From the NCBI RefSeq assembly GCF_900110645.1, contig NZ_FOFB01000016.1:62001-126000 (forward strand): a stretch of 64,000 nucleotides of DNA, written 5' to 3'. The DNA comes from Neolewinella agarilytica. GTDB lineage: Bacteria > Bacteroidota > Bacteroidia > Chitinophagales > Saprospiraceae. Both the position numbers and the translations under genes were made by a program. Numbering within the stretch: the first letter of the stretch is position 1; each line of letters begins with the position of its first letter. Below the pieces are notes generated by a model. It made no database searches. It was not told where the DNA came from and was given only the letters and a program-made list of their open reading frames with translations. Positions 53,062 to 61,547 of this stretch are shown in pieces.

Positions 53062-54321
53062 TTAATCTTCCTCGTGCAACTGCTCCAGCCGGTCAGCATA
53101 TCCTTCTTCTCCGGTAAGGGCAGCACTGAGTGCCACGTAATCCAGGGGTTCCTGAATGTTGTTGCCGATACGGGCGAGCATCAGTTTGAAGTAACGGTCT
53201 TCGATATCTTCGAGTCCCTCAATTTCATCCTGAAAACCGATGGTGTTGTCATCACTCGGGCGGAAAAGGTAGCATTTGAACAGTACCTGCCTGATTTTTT
53301 TAGCATCCGTAAGGGTGGTTTTGGGCAGATCCTGACGAAGTTGGTGCAAGCACTCATCGTCTAATTCGGAGAAACTGTCAAAGCTTTGGTTAGACTCCAG
53401 AAAAGAAGCATAGATATCTACCCCAACCCACATGACATCTGGTGCCGGCATTCTCACGCCTTGCTGGGCGGCCACGCGGAGATAAAAAGGAACGAGCTTC
53501 ATGGAAGCCGTGGAGCTGTCATCGCTCTCCTGCTCTACTTCATCAGATACAACTGAGAGCAAGCGGAATTCAGGTTCCGGCATTCCTCTAAACTGCCGAC
53601 GCTCGATAACCTGCTGCTGGTCGTTCAAATAAGCCCCAAAAGACGGATAGCCATAATCTGATTCCTTAAATTCAGGAAGCAGGCGCAGCATGACGGGCTT
53701 AATTTTCACCTGAGGAATCCAGTCGGTACCGTATTGCCGGCTCAATTCCTGCAGGGCTTCAATCAGTTCATTGTGGGATGCACTGGCATCTCCGTATCCA
53801 GACTGCCCGTTATTGAGCAGTCGTGCAATTGAACCGTATTCCAGCACCTCATCACAGAGGTCGAGCCATTCACTTTTTCTGGTGGACGCAACGCTGAGAC
53901 CCGTCAGTTTTATTCCTGCGGCTTTGATCTCTCTGCCCACCTCCATCAGGTAAGACCCATCGCCAAAAAGGATTACTTCCTCAATGTCTTTATTGGCTTT
54001 GATGGTTGCCCGAATGTCTCCGGCAATGTATTCACTTACTTTCTGAGCTCTCCCCCGGGGCTCGGTGTAAATTTGCAGGAGCTTGATTTCCTGATTTTGC
54101 AGCGTTGTTCCGTAATTATTCATCCATCGCCAATTGGCGTAGGCTGAATGATTTACGGTATCTCCACGTTCCTGGCAAAAGTCAATTAATGACTTTATAT
54201 CTATGGCTTCAGGTTGTTCTCCTTCCCCCATTGTCCTGTACCATTGAGGGCCATATTCCACCTCCATGACGGCGTCATGCAGGGGTTCAAAGTTCCAGAA
54301 CACAGCAGTAAGATGCCCCAT
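53062..54321 (-). CDS. NYN domain-LOTUS (OST-HTH) protein with altered active-site residues
   Basis: 419 residues. The NYN/PIN-like part (about 1-165) has TAVFWNFEPL, YANWRWMNNYGTTLQNQEIKLLQIYTEP, and EEVILFGDGSYLMEVGREIKAAGIKLTGLSV. The LOTUS part (about 175-235) has LIEALQELSRQYGTDWIPQVKIKPVMLRLLPEF and YGYPSFGAYL. Such proteins bind RNA; NYN domains usually cleave it. Two family Asp positions are changed here: the D of IDxEN is Asn (FWNFE), and GDSDF reads GDGSY. It may be inactive or altered. The C-terminal 180 residues are charged and predicted mixed. It begins 160 bases upstream of the sigma gene's stop region, separated by a terminator. Confidence 0.82.
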   Translation of the reverse strand: MGHLTAVFWNFEPLHDAVMEVEYGPQWYRTMGEGEQPEAIDIKSLIDFCQERGDTVNHSAYANWRWMNNYGTTLQNQEIKLLQIYTEPRGRAQKVSEYIAGDIRATIKANKDIEEVILFGDGSYLMEVGREIKAAGIKLTGLSVASTRKSEWLDLCDEVLEYGSIARLLNNGQSGYGDASASHNELIEALQELSRQYGTDWIPQVKIKPVMLRLLPEFKESDYGYPSFGAYLNDQQQVIERRQFRGMPEPEFRLLSVVSDEVEQESDDSSTASMKLVPFYLRVAAQQGVRMPAPDVMWVGVDIYASFLESNQSFDSFSELDDECLHQLRQDLPKTTLTDAKKIRQVLFKCYLFRPSDDNTIGFQDEIEGLEDIEDRYFKLMLARIGNNIQEPLDYVALSAALTGEEGYADRLEQLHEED

Positions 54322-54421
54322 AAATTTTTGGCTAGATTTTCAGCTAATATCAAAAGTTGCAAGTTACAACAAATGACCTTTGTTAGGTGATGAAACGCAA
54401 AAAGAACCCAATTATAAGCAA

Positions 54422-54460
54422 AGAAATGGCCCCGGCAAAAAGTGCCGGGGCCATTTCTTG
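54422..54460 (-). terminator. Terminator of the sigma factor gene
   Basis: A perfect 17-bp stem, AAGAAATGGCCCCGGCA / TGCCGGGGCCATTTCTT, with the loop AAAAG. On the minus strand it continues TTTGCTTAT. It lies 22 bases past the sigma gene's stop codon and separates it from the NYN-LOTUS gene. Confidence 0.85.
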
Positions 54461-54481
54461 ATAAGAACGACAAAGTTTAAG

Positions 54482-55018
54482 TTATGCAACAATACGCTCA
54501 CGCATCGCTTCTTCGTACATTTTTTGTAATTTCTTACGTGCGAAGAAAATGCGGGACTTAATGGTACCGAGCGGACTGCCGAGTTGTTCAGCAATCTCAT
54601 CGTACTTATACCCTTGGTAAGCCATCAGAAACGGCACGCGGAAATCGTCGGGCAAACGATCCACTAACTCCTGAAGTTCGTTGAAGGTTACTTCGTTCTC
54701 ACCATCGTTAAGAACGGTTTTATTACCACTGTTAATGTAGTAGTTATTCGGCGTCTGGTCGATAATCAGGTTACGACGAACTTTCTTACGATAGTTATTG
54801 ATAAAGATGTTACGCATGATGGTCACAGCCCAGGCCTTAAAGTTAGTTCCCGGGTTATATTTTTCAGCGTTGGTCATAATCCGCAGGGCAGTATCCTGAT
54901 ACAGGTCTTCTGCATCATTCATATTGCCGGTCAGCTTCAGGCTGAAGGCACGCAGGCTATTGGTAATGGTAGACAATAGATCCTGGATTTCTTTCTGTTG
55001 TTTCTTTGTCGCTTTCAT
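54482..55018 (-). CDS. ECF-like RNA polymerase sigma-70 family factor
   Basis: 178 residues. Region 2 is about 18-90 (DAEDLYQDTALRIMTNAEKYNPGTNFKAWAVTIMRNIFINNYRK) and region 4 about 120-172 (LPDDFRVPFLMAYQGYKYDEIAEQLGSPLGTIKSRIFFARKKL). There is no region 1 or 3, as in ECF factors. No anti-sigma gene is adjacent, so its control is not obvious. It is divergent from an XRE regulator with a 215-base gap, has its own promoter and terminator, and is monocistronic. Factors of this kind with no anti-sigma partner are conserved in Bacteroidota. Confidence 0.93.
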   Translation of the reverse strand: MKATKKQQKEIQDLLSTITNSLRAFSLKLTGNMNDAEDLYQDTALRIMTNAEKYNPGTNFKAWAVTIMRNIFINNYRKKVRRNLIIDQTPNNYYINSGNKTVLNDGENEVTFNELQELVDRLPDDFRVPFLMAYQGYKYDEIAEQLGSPLGTIKSRIFFARKKLQKMYEEAMRERIVA

Positions 55019-55054
55019 TGGTTAAATTTTTATTGGGGATGTAAAATTCTTTTA

Positions 55055-55085
55055 CAAAAATAGGCGCTATTTAGACTCTTTGCAA
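55055..55085 (-). promoter_or_regulatory. Promoter of the sigma factor gene
   Basis: On the minus strand TTG (55085-55083), 20 bases, TATTTTTG (55062-55055), a good match to the Bacteroidota promoter TTG-N19/21-TAnnTTTG. The start would be near 55048, 30 bases before the ATG. Confidence 0.65.
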
Positions 55086-55233
55086 GTAAGAACGCCTTAT
55101 TTCAGTCACTAATGTGCAAGATCTGTACCAAAATGTCTTGACAAAAGCCTATTACGTAATTTTTTTTGACATACTTCAACTATTTGCGCGGTGTATGTGT
55201 AGATAAGAAAGTCACAGAAATCAACATGCCACC

Positions 55234-55764
55234 ATGGAATTAAGGGAAGCAAAAGAGTCCACTGGCAGTGTCGGTAAAGACTTGCCCAACTTCATTGCTA
55301 CTAATTTGAGGCACTTACGTAAAAGTAAGGGGTGGTCTCAAACGGAGTTAGCCCGAAGGGTTTCTCTCAATCGTGGTAACATTGCCAGCTATGAGAGCGG
55401 GTCAGCGGAGCCCAGTATTTGCAAACTCCTAAGAATCAGCAACTTATTCGAAGTAAACCCCCGAGACATCACCCGTCGGAATTTTCTTGAAGCAGGAGAA
55501 TTGGCCTTAGCGCAGCATGCCTACAACGATAAACGTTTGCAGGAGAGAGAGCGCATCAACCACCTTCGCAATCGGGCAATGGAGATGGATGAATTGATCA
55601 GTTCTTCGAAAAGACTCTTTGAATACAAGCGTTCTGGTATTGAAAAAACCTGTAAAGAGGCTGAGATGTTCGCTGCTCAGTATCAGCAACTTTATGAGAT
55701 CACGCGCCAGTTGATGGATGAACATCGCTCCTTATTAGGGGAAGTAGGCTGTCAGTGCGAATAA
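55234..55764 (+). CDS. XRE-family transcriptional regulator with coiled-coil C-terminus
   Basis: 176 residues. A lambda-repressor-type helix-turn-helix spans about 20-75 (NLRHLRKSKGWSQTELARRVSLNRGNIASYESGSAEPS). The rest (about 95-165) is highly charged with heptads (RERINHLRNRAMEMDELISSSKRLFEY) and reads as a coiled coil for dimerisation, ending GEVGCQCE. It is divergent from the sigma factor gene and shares its promoter region, so it may regulate that gene or itself. The target operator is not identified. Confidence 0.9.
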   Translation: MELREAKESTGSVGKDLPNFIATNLRHLRKSKGWSQTELARRVSLNRGNIASYESGSAEPSICKLLRISNLFEVNPRDITRRNFLEAGELALAQHAYNDKRLQERERINHLRNRAMEMDELISSSKRLFEYKRSGIEKTCKEAEMFAAQYQQLYEITRQLMDEHRSLLGEVGCQCE

Positions 55765-55808
55765 GCCATTCTGTCAGGTTTGAGCTACACCCGTGGCAGA
55801 AAGAGCTC

Positions 55809-56312
55809 CTAGAGCATGCCAAATAACCAGCCAAACAAGCTGGTGATGGCCCAAATTACGAAGACAAAAATAACCAGGAGCATTACCACAACTCCCAAGA
55901 CTACCGGCCAGACACTTCCTGAGTGTCTTCCTTCTTCGTAGTATTCCCGCATTAACACGGCATTCCGGTAGTTGGCCTTATAGACCAGGTCAAAGATGTT
56001 TCCCAGAACGGGGATCGTGCCCACCAGGGCGTCCAATGCTACATTGAACAACATTTTTGCCGCCAGCCGGGGGCTGGCTCCGTGCTTTGCCATGGTCGTA
56101 ATCAGTACACCGGACATACCTAAAGACACCAGGTCTCCTGCCCCGGGAATGAGGCCGAGCAGAAAGTCCAGGCCAAATCGGATGTCCGTTCCGGGAATCC
56201 GGAACTTCGTGTCCAGCAATCGGCTGAAGCCGTCCACCATTTTTAACTGAGGTACGTTTCGCTGCTCATCCGTAAAGATGGGCGCGTTGGTTACCGGCTG
56301 CTGCATAGTCAT
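55809..56312 (-). CDS. DUF4112 membrane protein
   Basis: 167 residues. SRLLDTKFRIPGTDIRFGLDFLLGLIPGAGDLVSLGMSGVLI and FNVALDALVGTIPVLGNIFDLVYKANYRNAVLMREYYEE are the DUF4112 signature, with two helices in the centre and a hydrophobic C-terminal helix (VVMLLVIFVFVIWAITSLFGWLFG). Function is unknown. It is separated from the upstream Asp-box propeller gene by a terminator at 56338-56369 and converges with the XRE gene. Confidence 0.9.
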   Translation of the reverse strand: MTMQQPVTNAPIFTDEQRNVPQLKMVDGFSRLLDTKFRIPGTDIRFGLDFLLGLIPGAGDLVSLGMSGVLITTMAKHGASPRLAAKMLFNVALDALVGTIPVLGNIFDLVYKANYRNAVLMREYYEEGRHSGSVWPVVLGVVVMLLVIFVFVIWAITSLFGWLFGML

Positions 56313-56337
56313 TAATTTCGTTGAACGTTAAAAAACA

Positions 56338-56369
56338 GGAGCACAGAGGAAGTCTATCCTCCGTGCTCC
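56338..56369 (-). terminator. Terminator of the Asp-box propeller gene
   Basis: GGAGCACAGAGGA pairs with TCCTCCGTGCTCC (12 of 13 positions) around a 6-base loop. On the minus strand it is followed by TGTTTTTTAACG. It lies 79 bases after the gene's stop. Confidence 0.8.
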
Positions 56370-56447
56370 GGCTAATGTAGTGGAAAGAAGTTGAAGTGCG
56401 TGAGCGGACAATGCTCTCTTCTTCCTTCTTCCGTCTGAATATCCAGC

Positions 56448-59400
56448 CTACTGCTGAAGGAGTTGCACCCATAAAGCGCCGAGTGGATTATGCAGCGCGG
56501 CTTTCCAAAGCGCATTACCGCTCCAACGCTGCCGTTGGGAGCCGGCATCCGAGCCACCGGCTTCGGCAGCCAGGAAGTCAGCCTTCTCCGTCCAGCTTAT
56601 CCGTTGGGCTTCGTCCAGTTTAGCGTTCAGGGATGCAACGGGACCGGTCAGCATCGTCTCAAAGGATGATTTCACCTTCGCCATTTCGGCATGGATACGC
56701 GCAGCTTCTTTCACCTGGCTGTCAGACGGTTTCCCCGGGAAGGTGCTGATATCGAAGTACAGGTTACCCATCTCCTCCCGCAAGCGGGAGCCTTCATTGA
56801 TATAGCCATCTCCACCAAGGAAGACCAGACCGTCTTTCATTGACCCGGCCGACTGGCTAAGCTCCTTAGCCATCATCCCCGTTTTTTTCTTCTGTGGGGT
56901 AAGGGCACCAGACTTCTCCTCTATCTGTTTCAGCACGTGGTAGATCCAGGCCAGCTCTTCCGTATCGTCATAGACCTGCATCAATAGTTCGCGCTGAGCT
57001 TCCCGGTCAGCGACGGAGTAGACATCCCCTTCCTCTACGGTCAATTCGATCTTCGTTTCAAAGGTTTCCTTCCCCTTTACGAGTTTTACGTCATAGGTTC
57101 CGGCAGGCAGATTGGGCCCTGAGAGCGCCCCGAACAGCGCCATCCGGTTGTTAGTTGGCGCTGCTTTGGGCTTCCGGATGCTGGTGGGTAACTCAACGAC
57201 GTTGAGCCCCGCTCCTTTGCCCGCAGGCAGGGTACGCAACAGCTTACCATCTTTCCAGACCTCAACGTACATCTTACCGAACATATGCCGGCGTTGGTTA
57301 TAGTACATGATGCGGGCAGCCCGGGGTTGGTTGCCGCCTACGAAGGTGCCGCTACCGCTAAAGTCCCCCATCCCCAGGCCGGTTCCACCGCCCAGGAAGG
57401 CAGGTTTCACCTCAAGGAAAGTAAACTTCTTACTGGTTGTCTCCGCCGTCAGCTGGCGCAGGGCTTCCAGGTCATCCAGAATGATGATGCCTCGTCCGTG
57501 GGTTCCCATTACCAGATCCGCCTCCCGGGCTTGAATGACCATATCCCGCACACCGACCTTAGGCATATTGTTGCGGAAGGGAGCCCAGGTAGTACCACCG
57601 TCGAGGCTGATGTAGAGCCCGAACTCCGTTCCCAGGAATACCAATTGTGGGTTGACGAGGTCCTGGCGAACACTGAGCGCGTAGCCGCTCACGTTATCGT
57701 CCGTTATTTCGGTCCAGCTCTTACCGCCGTCGGTCGTTTTGTAGAGGTAGGTGGTAAGGTCTCCGGTCCGGTGACCGTCGAAGGTGACAAAGGCCGTGTT
57801 GACGTCGTGTGGGCTGGGCTCAACGAAAGTTACCCAGGTGTTAGCGGGCAGATCGGGGAGCTGAGCATTAAGCTTGGTCCAGCTCTTTCCACCATCACGG
57901 GTAAGTTGCAGGTTACCATCATCGGTTCCTGCCCAGACCGTGTTGGCGTCCAATGGGCTTTCCGCCACTACATAGATGGTGGTGTGGTTTTCTGCCGTTG
58001 AGTTGTCAATGCTTAGCCCACCGCTCAGGTCCTGCTTCTGCTTTTCAGGATCGTTGGTGCTCAGGTCCGGGCTGATGCGCGACCAGCTGTCTCCATCATC
58101 CGTAGAACGGTAGAGGTACTGAGCGCCGAAGTAAAGGCGCTTTCCGTCCTGACTTATGTGTAGCGGTGCATTCCAGTTGAAGCGAAGGGGATCCTCTCCC
58201 TTTTGTGCGTAGGGCGGAATGGACTTGGCCTGCCCCGTCCGCTCGTCGTAGCGGACGAGCTTGCCTCCCTGGTATTCGCTGAAAACGATGTGTTCTTTCG
58301 TCGGGTGGCGGAAGGAGTAGAAGCCGTCTCCGCCGAAAGTTTTCTTCCAGTCAGAATTAGTGATTCCTCCGGCGCTGTTGGCCGCGGCGAACCAGGAGCC
58401 ATTATCTTGCAGGCCACCATATACGCGGTAGGGTTTGGCATTGTCCGCACTCACATGGTAAAACTGGCTTAGGGGAAGATTCATCCACATCTTGAAAGTA
58501 TAGCCCCGGTCGTAACTCTCATAAACACCGCCGTCGGTAGCGACCAGAACATGTTTGCTGTTGGCAGGGTCGATCCAGATGTCGTGAAAATCCGAGTGAA
58601 CGGCCTGGTCGAATATCCGCCAGGTATCTCCGCTGTTATCGCTGATGATGCCATTGAGGCCACATTTCGCCACGATTTCAGCATTGTTAGGGTCGACCTC
58701 GATCCGGCTGAAATAGAAGGGGCGGATCCCCGTGTTTTGGTTCCGGCCGATCATCTTCCAGCTGGCGCCGGCATCTTCGCTTCGGTACATCCCCTGGGTC
58801 TCGTCCGTTCCGGTTTCTACACTGGCGTAGAGGACATTACCGTCGGAAGGCGCTACGGCGATGCCGATGCGGCCGAGTTTTTCCTGCGGGAGGCCGTTGG
58901 AGAGTTTAGTCCAGTTTTTACCCCCGTCGGTGGTTTTGTGGAGGGCGGAGTTACCGTTGAAGCCGGAGTCAAAAGTCCAGGGTAACCGACGGTGGCTCCA
59001 CATGGCAGCATAAAGCACGTCCGGGTTGCTGGGGTCCATGGCCAGGTTAGCGGCTCCGGTATGCTCATCGATGTAAAGTACTTTCTCCCAACTTTTGCCT
59101 CCGTCGGAAGACTTGAAAACGCCCCTTTCTTCGTTGGCATCCCAGAGGTGGCCCATGGCGGCAACGTAGAGTACGTCAGCGTTTTCCGGGTGGACGGAAA
59201 TATCGGCGATTCGTTCTGAGTCATCCAATCCGATGGGTTTCCAGTCGACCCCGTTATTGCTACTTCGGTAAATGCCCGTGCCCACACTTACGCTGTTGCG
59301 TGGCCAGGGTTCGCCGGTGCCTACGTACACCACGTCGGTATTAGAGGGAGCGATGGCGATGGCCCCGATACTTTGGGTGTAGTCATCAAAAACGGGCTGC

Positions 59401-59633
59401 ACCTGCCCACCCGCTGAGCTTGTTTTCCAGACTCCACCGCCGGCTGCGCCAATAAAGATGGTAGCGGCGTCATCGGGGTTTACGGCCAGGCAGCTCACCC
59501 GTCCACTCATGACGGCCGGGCCAATTTGCCGGGCTCTTAAATCGCCGAATAAAGCGGTGGTGGTTTTAAAATCCGACTGAGCGGAAAGGGCTGACGCAAA
59601 GGCCAGCAAGAGCAAAGTAAATGTGTGCTTCAT
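56448..59633 (-). CDS. Secreted sortilin/BNR (Asp-box) beta-propeller protein
   Basis: 1,061 residues from the ATG at 59633 (MKHTFTLLLLAFASALSAQ, a signal peptide); a start 16 codons earlier is possible but spoils the signal. At least eight Asp-box motifs are visible, such as SSDGGKSWEKV, TTDGGKNWTKL, STDDGDSWSRI and TRDGGKSWTKL. They build one or two VPS10/sortilin-type propellers over about 30-730. The last third (about 740-1061) is beta-rich then helical (QRELLMQVYDDTEELAWIYHVLKQ). These are sometimes annotated as glycosyl hydrolases, but no catalytic residues are shown, so hydrolase activity is unsupported. No T9SS tail ends it. Confidence 0.85.
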   Translation of the reverse strand: MKHTFTLLLLAFASALSAQSDFKTTTALFGDLRARQIGPAVMSGRVSCLAVNPDDAATIFIGAAGGGVWKTSSAGGQVQPVFDDYTQSIGAIAIAPSNTDVVYVGTGEPWPRNSVSVGTGIYRSSNNGVDWKPIGLDDSERIADISVHPENADVLYVAAMGHLWDANEERGVFKSSDGGKSWEKVLYIDEHTGAANLAMDPSNPDVLYAAMWSHRRLPWTFDSGFNGNSALHKTTDGGKNWTKLSNGLPQEKLGRIGIAVAPSDGNVLYASVETGTDETQGMYRSEDAGASWKMIGRNQNTGIRPFYFSRIEVDPNNAEIVAKCGLNGIISDNSGDTWRIFDQAVHSDFHDIWIDPANSKHVLVATDGGVYESYDRGYTFKMWMNLPLSQFYHVSADNAKPYRVYGGLQDNGSWFAAANSAGGITNSDWKKTFGGDGFYSFRHPTKEHIVFSEYQGGKLVRYDERTGQAKSIPPYAQKGEDPLRFNWNAPLHISQDGKRLYFGAQYLYRSTDDGDSWSRISPDLSTNDPEKQKQDLSGGLSIDNSTAENHTTIYVVAESPLDANTVWAGTDDGNLQLTRDGGKSWTKLNAQLPDLPANTWVTFVEPSPHDVNTAFVTFDGHRTGDLTTYLYKTTDGGKSWTEITDDNVSGYALSVRQDLVNPQLVFLGTEFGLYISLDGGTTWAPFRNNMPKVGVRDMVIQAREADLVMGTHGRGIIILDDLEALRQLTAETTSKKFTFLEVKPAFLGGGTGLGMGDFSGSGTFVGGNQPRAARIMYYNQRRHMFGKMYVEVWKDGKLLRTLPAGKGAGLNVVELPTSIRKPKAAPTNNRMALFGALSGPNLPAGTYDVKLVKGKETFETKIELTVEEGDVYSVADREAQRELLMQVYDDTEELAWIYHVLKQIEEKSGALTPQKKKTGMMAKELSQSAGSMKDGLVFLGGDGYINEGSRLREEMGNLYFDISTFPGKPSDSQVKEAARIHAEMAKVKSSFETMLTGPVASLNAKLDEAQRISWTEKADFLAAEAGGSDAGSQRQRWSGNALWKAALHNPLGALWVQLLQQ

Positions 59634-59691
59634 GATATAAAATGTGGTAGTTCTGTTATAGCCCCGTTCGAATGGGTTCATAAAGTTGAGG

Positions 59692-59796
59692 GGCGCCGGA
59701 GCGCAGGTGCGGGGTTCTGTTTACCGGACCAGCAAGGTTTGCTGGTCAGGAACACTTTGCTTCTACAGCAATACTCTGCACCCGCGGTCCCGCGCC
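59692..59796. repeat. Dispersed GC-rich element, inverted pair
   Basis: GGCGCCGGAGCGCAGGTGC (59692-59710) and TGCACCCGCGGTCCCGCGCC (59777-59796) are imperfect inverted copies that bound 105 bp between the LolA-like and Asp-box propeller genes. The right copy lies next to the terminator of the LolA-like gene. Confidence 0.7.
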
Positions 59797-59807
59797 AAAA
59801 AAACGAA

Positions 59808-59843
59808 GGCCGGATTCCCGACGGTAGTCATGGAAATCCGGCC
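59808..59843 (-). terminator. Terminator of the LolA-like gene
   Basis: GGCCGGATT / AATCCGGCC, a perfect 9-bp stem with an 18-base loop. On the minus strand it continues TTCGTTTTTTTGG. It lies 31 bases past the stop of the LolA-like gene. Confidence 0.8.
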
Positions 59844-59873
59844 CTCTCCGTTATCCGGAACCCGTTCGGCGAA

Positions 59874-60620
59874 TTAGTTTTTCTTCTCCTCTTCTTTCTC
59901 TGGCATGGAGAACATGGAGTCTTCGATTTCCGGATTAAGCGTCGCTTCCGTGACGGTGATCTTCTGTACGGTCTGACCGTTAAATTTCACCTCCATGAAC
60001 ATCGGCATCATCAGGTCTTCTACTTCCTGGTAATCGCTCATGAATGTTTCCATCACGGCGCCTTTTTGCGGGCCGGACTTAATGGGGCTCGTCATCATTA
60101 CGGGGATCATGTACTCCGTGTCGAAGTAGTAGGTGTGATCGTAGCCTTCCTCGTTTGTAACCCGGACACCGTAGGTCTGCGTGCCTTCAATTTCTTTTCC
60201 TTCAACACTTTCCAGCGTAAAGCCACGCTCTTTAGAGTTGATGAATTCACTCAGGAACTTTTGGTCTTTGCTCTGCTCAGACTCTTCCGGAGACATTTCC
60301 GTAGGCTCAGTGATGCCCATAAATGGCATTACCTGCCAGGCCGTTTCGCCGTCATAAGCCTGTACGATCTTCTGTCCCTGAACATCCACTTCCAGGTGGC
60401 TTTTGTCGCCTTCGGCGCTGATGATCGTCATGGGGAATTCCATGCCCTGCATGGCTGCTTTCCCCTTCATCTTCATGGCTTTAACGGCCAACCAGGCTTC
60501 TTCACCGCCAATGTTCTCGATGTAGGTATCCGCAATTTCCTGAGCAGAAGGCGCGTCCTGCGCAAAAAGGCTGGCGCCGAAGATCATCATCAGCGCAAAT
60601 AGGGAAGTAACTTTTTTCAT
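59874..60620 (-). CDS. LolA-like periplasmic lipoprotein-carrier family protein
   Basis: 248 residues. Signal peptide (MKKVTSLFALMMIFGASLFAQ), then AQEIADTYIENIGGEEAWLAVKAMKMKGKAAMQGMEF and a long series of beta strands (HLEVDVQGQKIVQAYDGETAWQ, TYGVRVTNEEGYDHTYYFDTEYMIPVMMTS) that fit the half-barrel of the LolA/outer membrane lipoprotein-sorting family. In Bacteroidota such paralogues are numerous and may bind lipids rather than lipoproteins. The tail PEKEEEKKN is charged. It has its own terminator and is separated from the Nudix-like gene by 210 bases. Confidence 0.82.
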   Translation of the reverse strand: MKKVTSLFALMMIFGASLFAQDAPSAQEIADTYIENIGGEEAWLAVKAMKMKGKAAMQGMEFPMTIISAEGDKSHLEVDVQGQKIVQAYDGETAWQVMPFMGITEPTEMSPEESEQSKDQKFLSEFINSKERGFTLESVEGKEIEGTQTYGVRVTNEEGYDHTYYFDTEYMIPVMMTSPIKSGPQKGAVMETFMSDYQEVEDLMMPMFMEVKFNGQTVQKITVTEATLNPEIEDSMFSMPEKEEEKKN

Positions 60621-60830
60621 AGTCTCAATTATTTTCTGTGGATACTCAATTGCCCACGGTTGATTTGTTGATCACAAACGTAGCACCTCCCTGATCTATT
60701 GGATGACTTTCTTGGATGAACGGTCCGTTTTCCTCGATGGACGAGAGCCTGAGTATTGGGTAAACGGTAGTGCCGCAGACGATTAAAGCCTGACTAACCA
60801 GTGCACAATAGCCTGTTGGGTAGCAATGGC

Positions 60831-61547
60831 TTACTTGCTTTTACTTTCTTTCATCTCGAAGTTGAACCCGCTTTCTTCCAGTTTCCTGTAAATAGCCTCG
60901 TCAAAGCGATAGAGTTTGGCCGGGCGGTGAGCAACGCCCTCCTGGGTTCGGTTCAGGTCTTCCAGCAAGCCCATGGAGAGAATCTTCTTGCGGAAATTGC
61001 GCTTCTCCAACTCTGTTTCCCAAATTGCTTCGTAGAGATGCTGTAGTTCCGTGAGGGTAAAAGCCGGAGGCAGCAGTTCAAATCCAACCGGACGAGTCCG
61101 GATACTCTTCTTTAGTTTATCGAGAGCGACGGCAACAATTTCCTCGTGATCGAAGGCGAGTTGTTCCAGATCATCAACAGTGTGCCAGGTAATGTCCTGG
61201 GCCAGACCTGCGGCGCGGGGCCGAAAATCAGCGATTTTCACCAGGCTATAGTAGGCTACCGTAATCACCCTTCCAAGATTATGTCGGCCCGGACTTCCAA
61301 AGGTATGCAGCTGTTCCAGGTAAACGTTCTCCATCCCCGTCATTTCCCGGAGAACACGAGCCGCAGCGGCTTCAAGATCTTCCTTTGGCTGAACGAAGTA
61401 GCCCGGCAGTGCCCAAAAATCCTCAAAAGGCGGCTCATTTCTGCGGATAAGCAGAATTTTCAACTTGCCTTCGTCGAAGCCAAAAATGACATTATCGACG
61501 GTAAAGGCTGATTTGAAAAAATCATTGAAGTTCTTTCTTGCTTGCAC
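60831..61547 (-). CDS. NrtR-type Nudix-derived transcriptional regulator
   Basis: 238 residues. An N-terminal Nudix fold (about 15-145) with PPFEDFWALPGYFVQPKEDLEAAAARVLREMTGM, then a winged-helix C-terminus (about 155-230; LTELQHLYEAIWETELEKRNFRKKILSMGLLEDLNRT, KLYRFDEAIYRKL). The Nudix box is altered: the usual REXXEEXG reads RVLREMTG and the first Gly-Glu pair is changed, so catalysis is unlikely. That is typical of NrtR-like regulators, which sense ADP-ribose or related ligands and control NAD or sugar-use genes. No target operon is identified beside it. Confidence 0.87.
   Translation of the reverse strand: MQARKNFNDFFKSAFTVDNVIFGFDEGKLKILLIRRNEPPFEDFWALPGYFVQPKEDLEAAAARVLREMTGMENVYLEQLHTFGSPGRHNLGRVITVAYYSLVKIADFRPRAAGLAQDITWHTVDDLEQLAFDHEEIVAVALDKLKKSIRTRPVGFELLPPAFTLTELQHLYEAIWETELEKRNFRKKILSMGLLEDLNRTQEGVAHRPAKLYRFDEAIYRKLEESGFNFEMKESKSK

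Noticed and set aside
59625..60602. A 325-codon plus-strand frame
   Set aside because: It is antisense to the LolA-like gene, and its His/Phe-rich composition is unlike a real protein.
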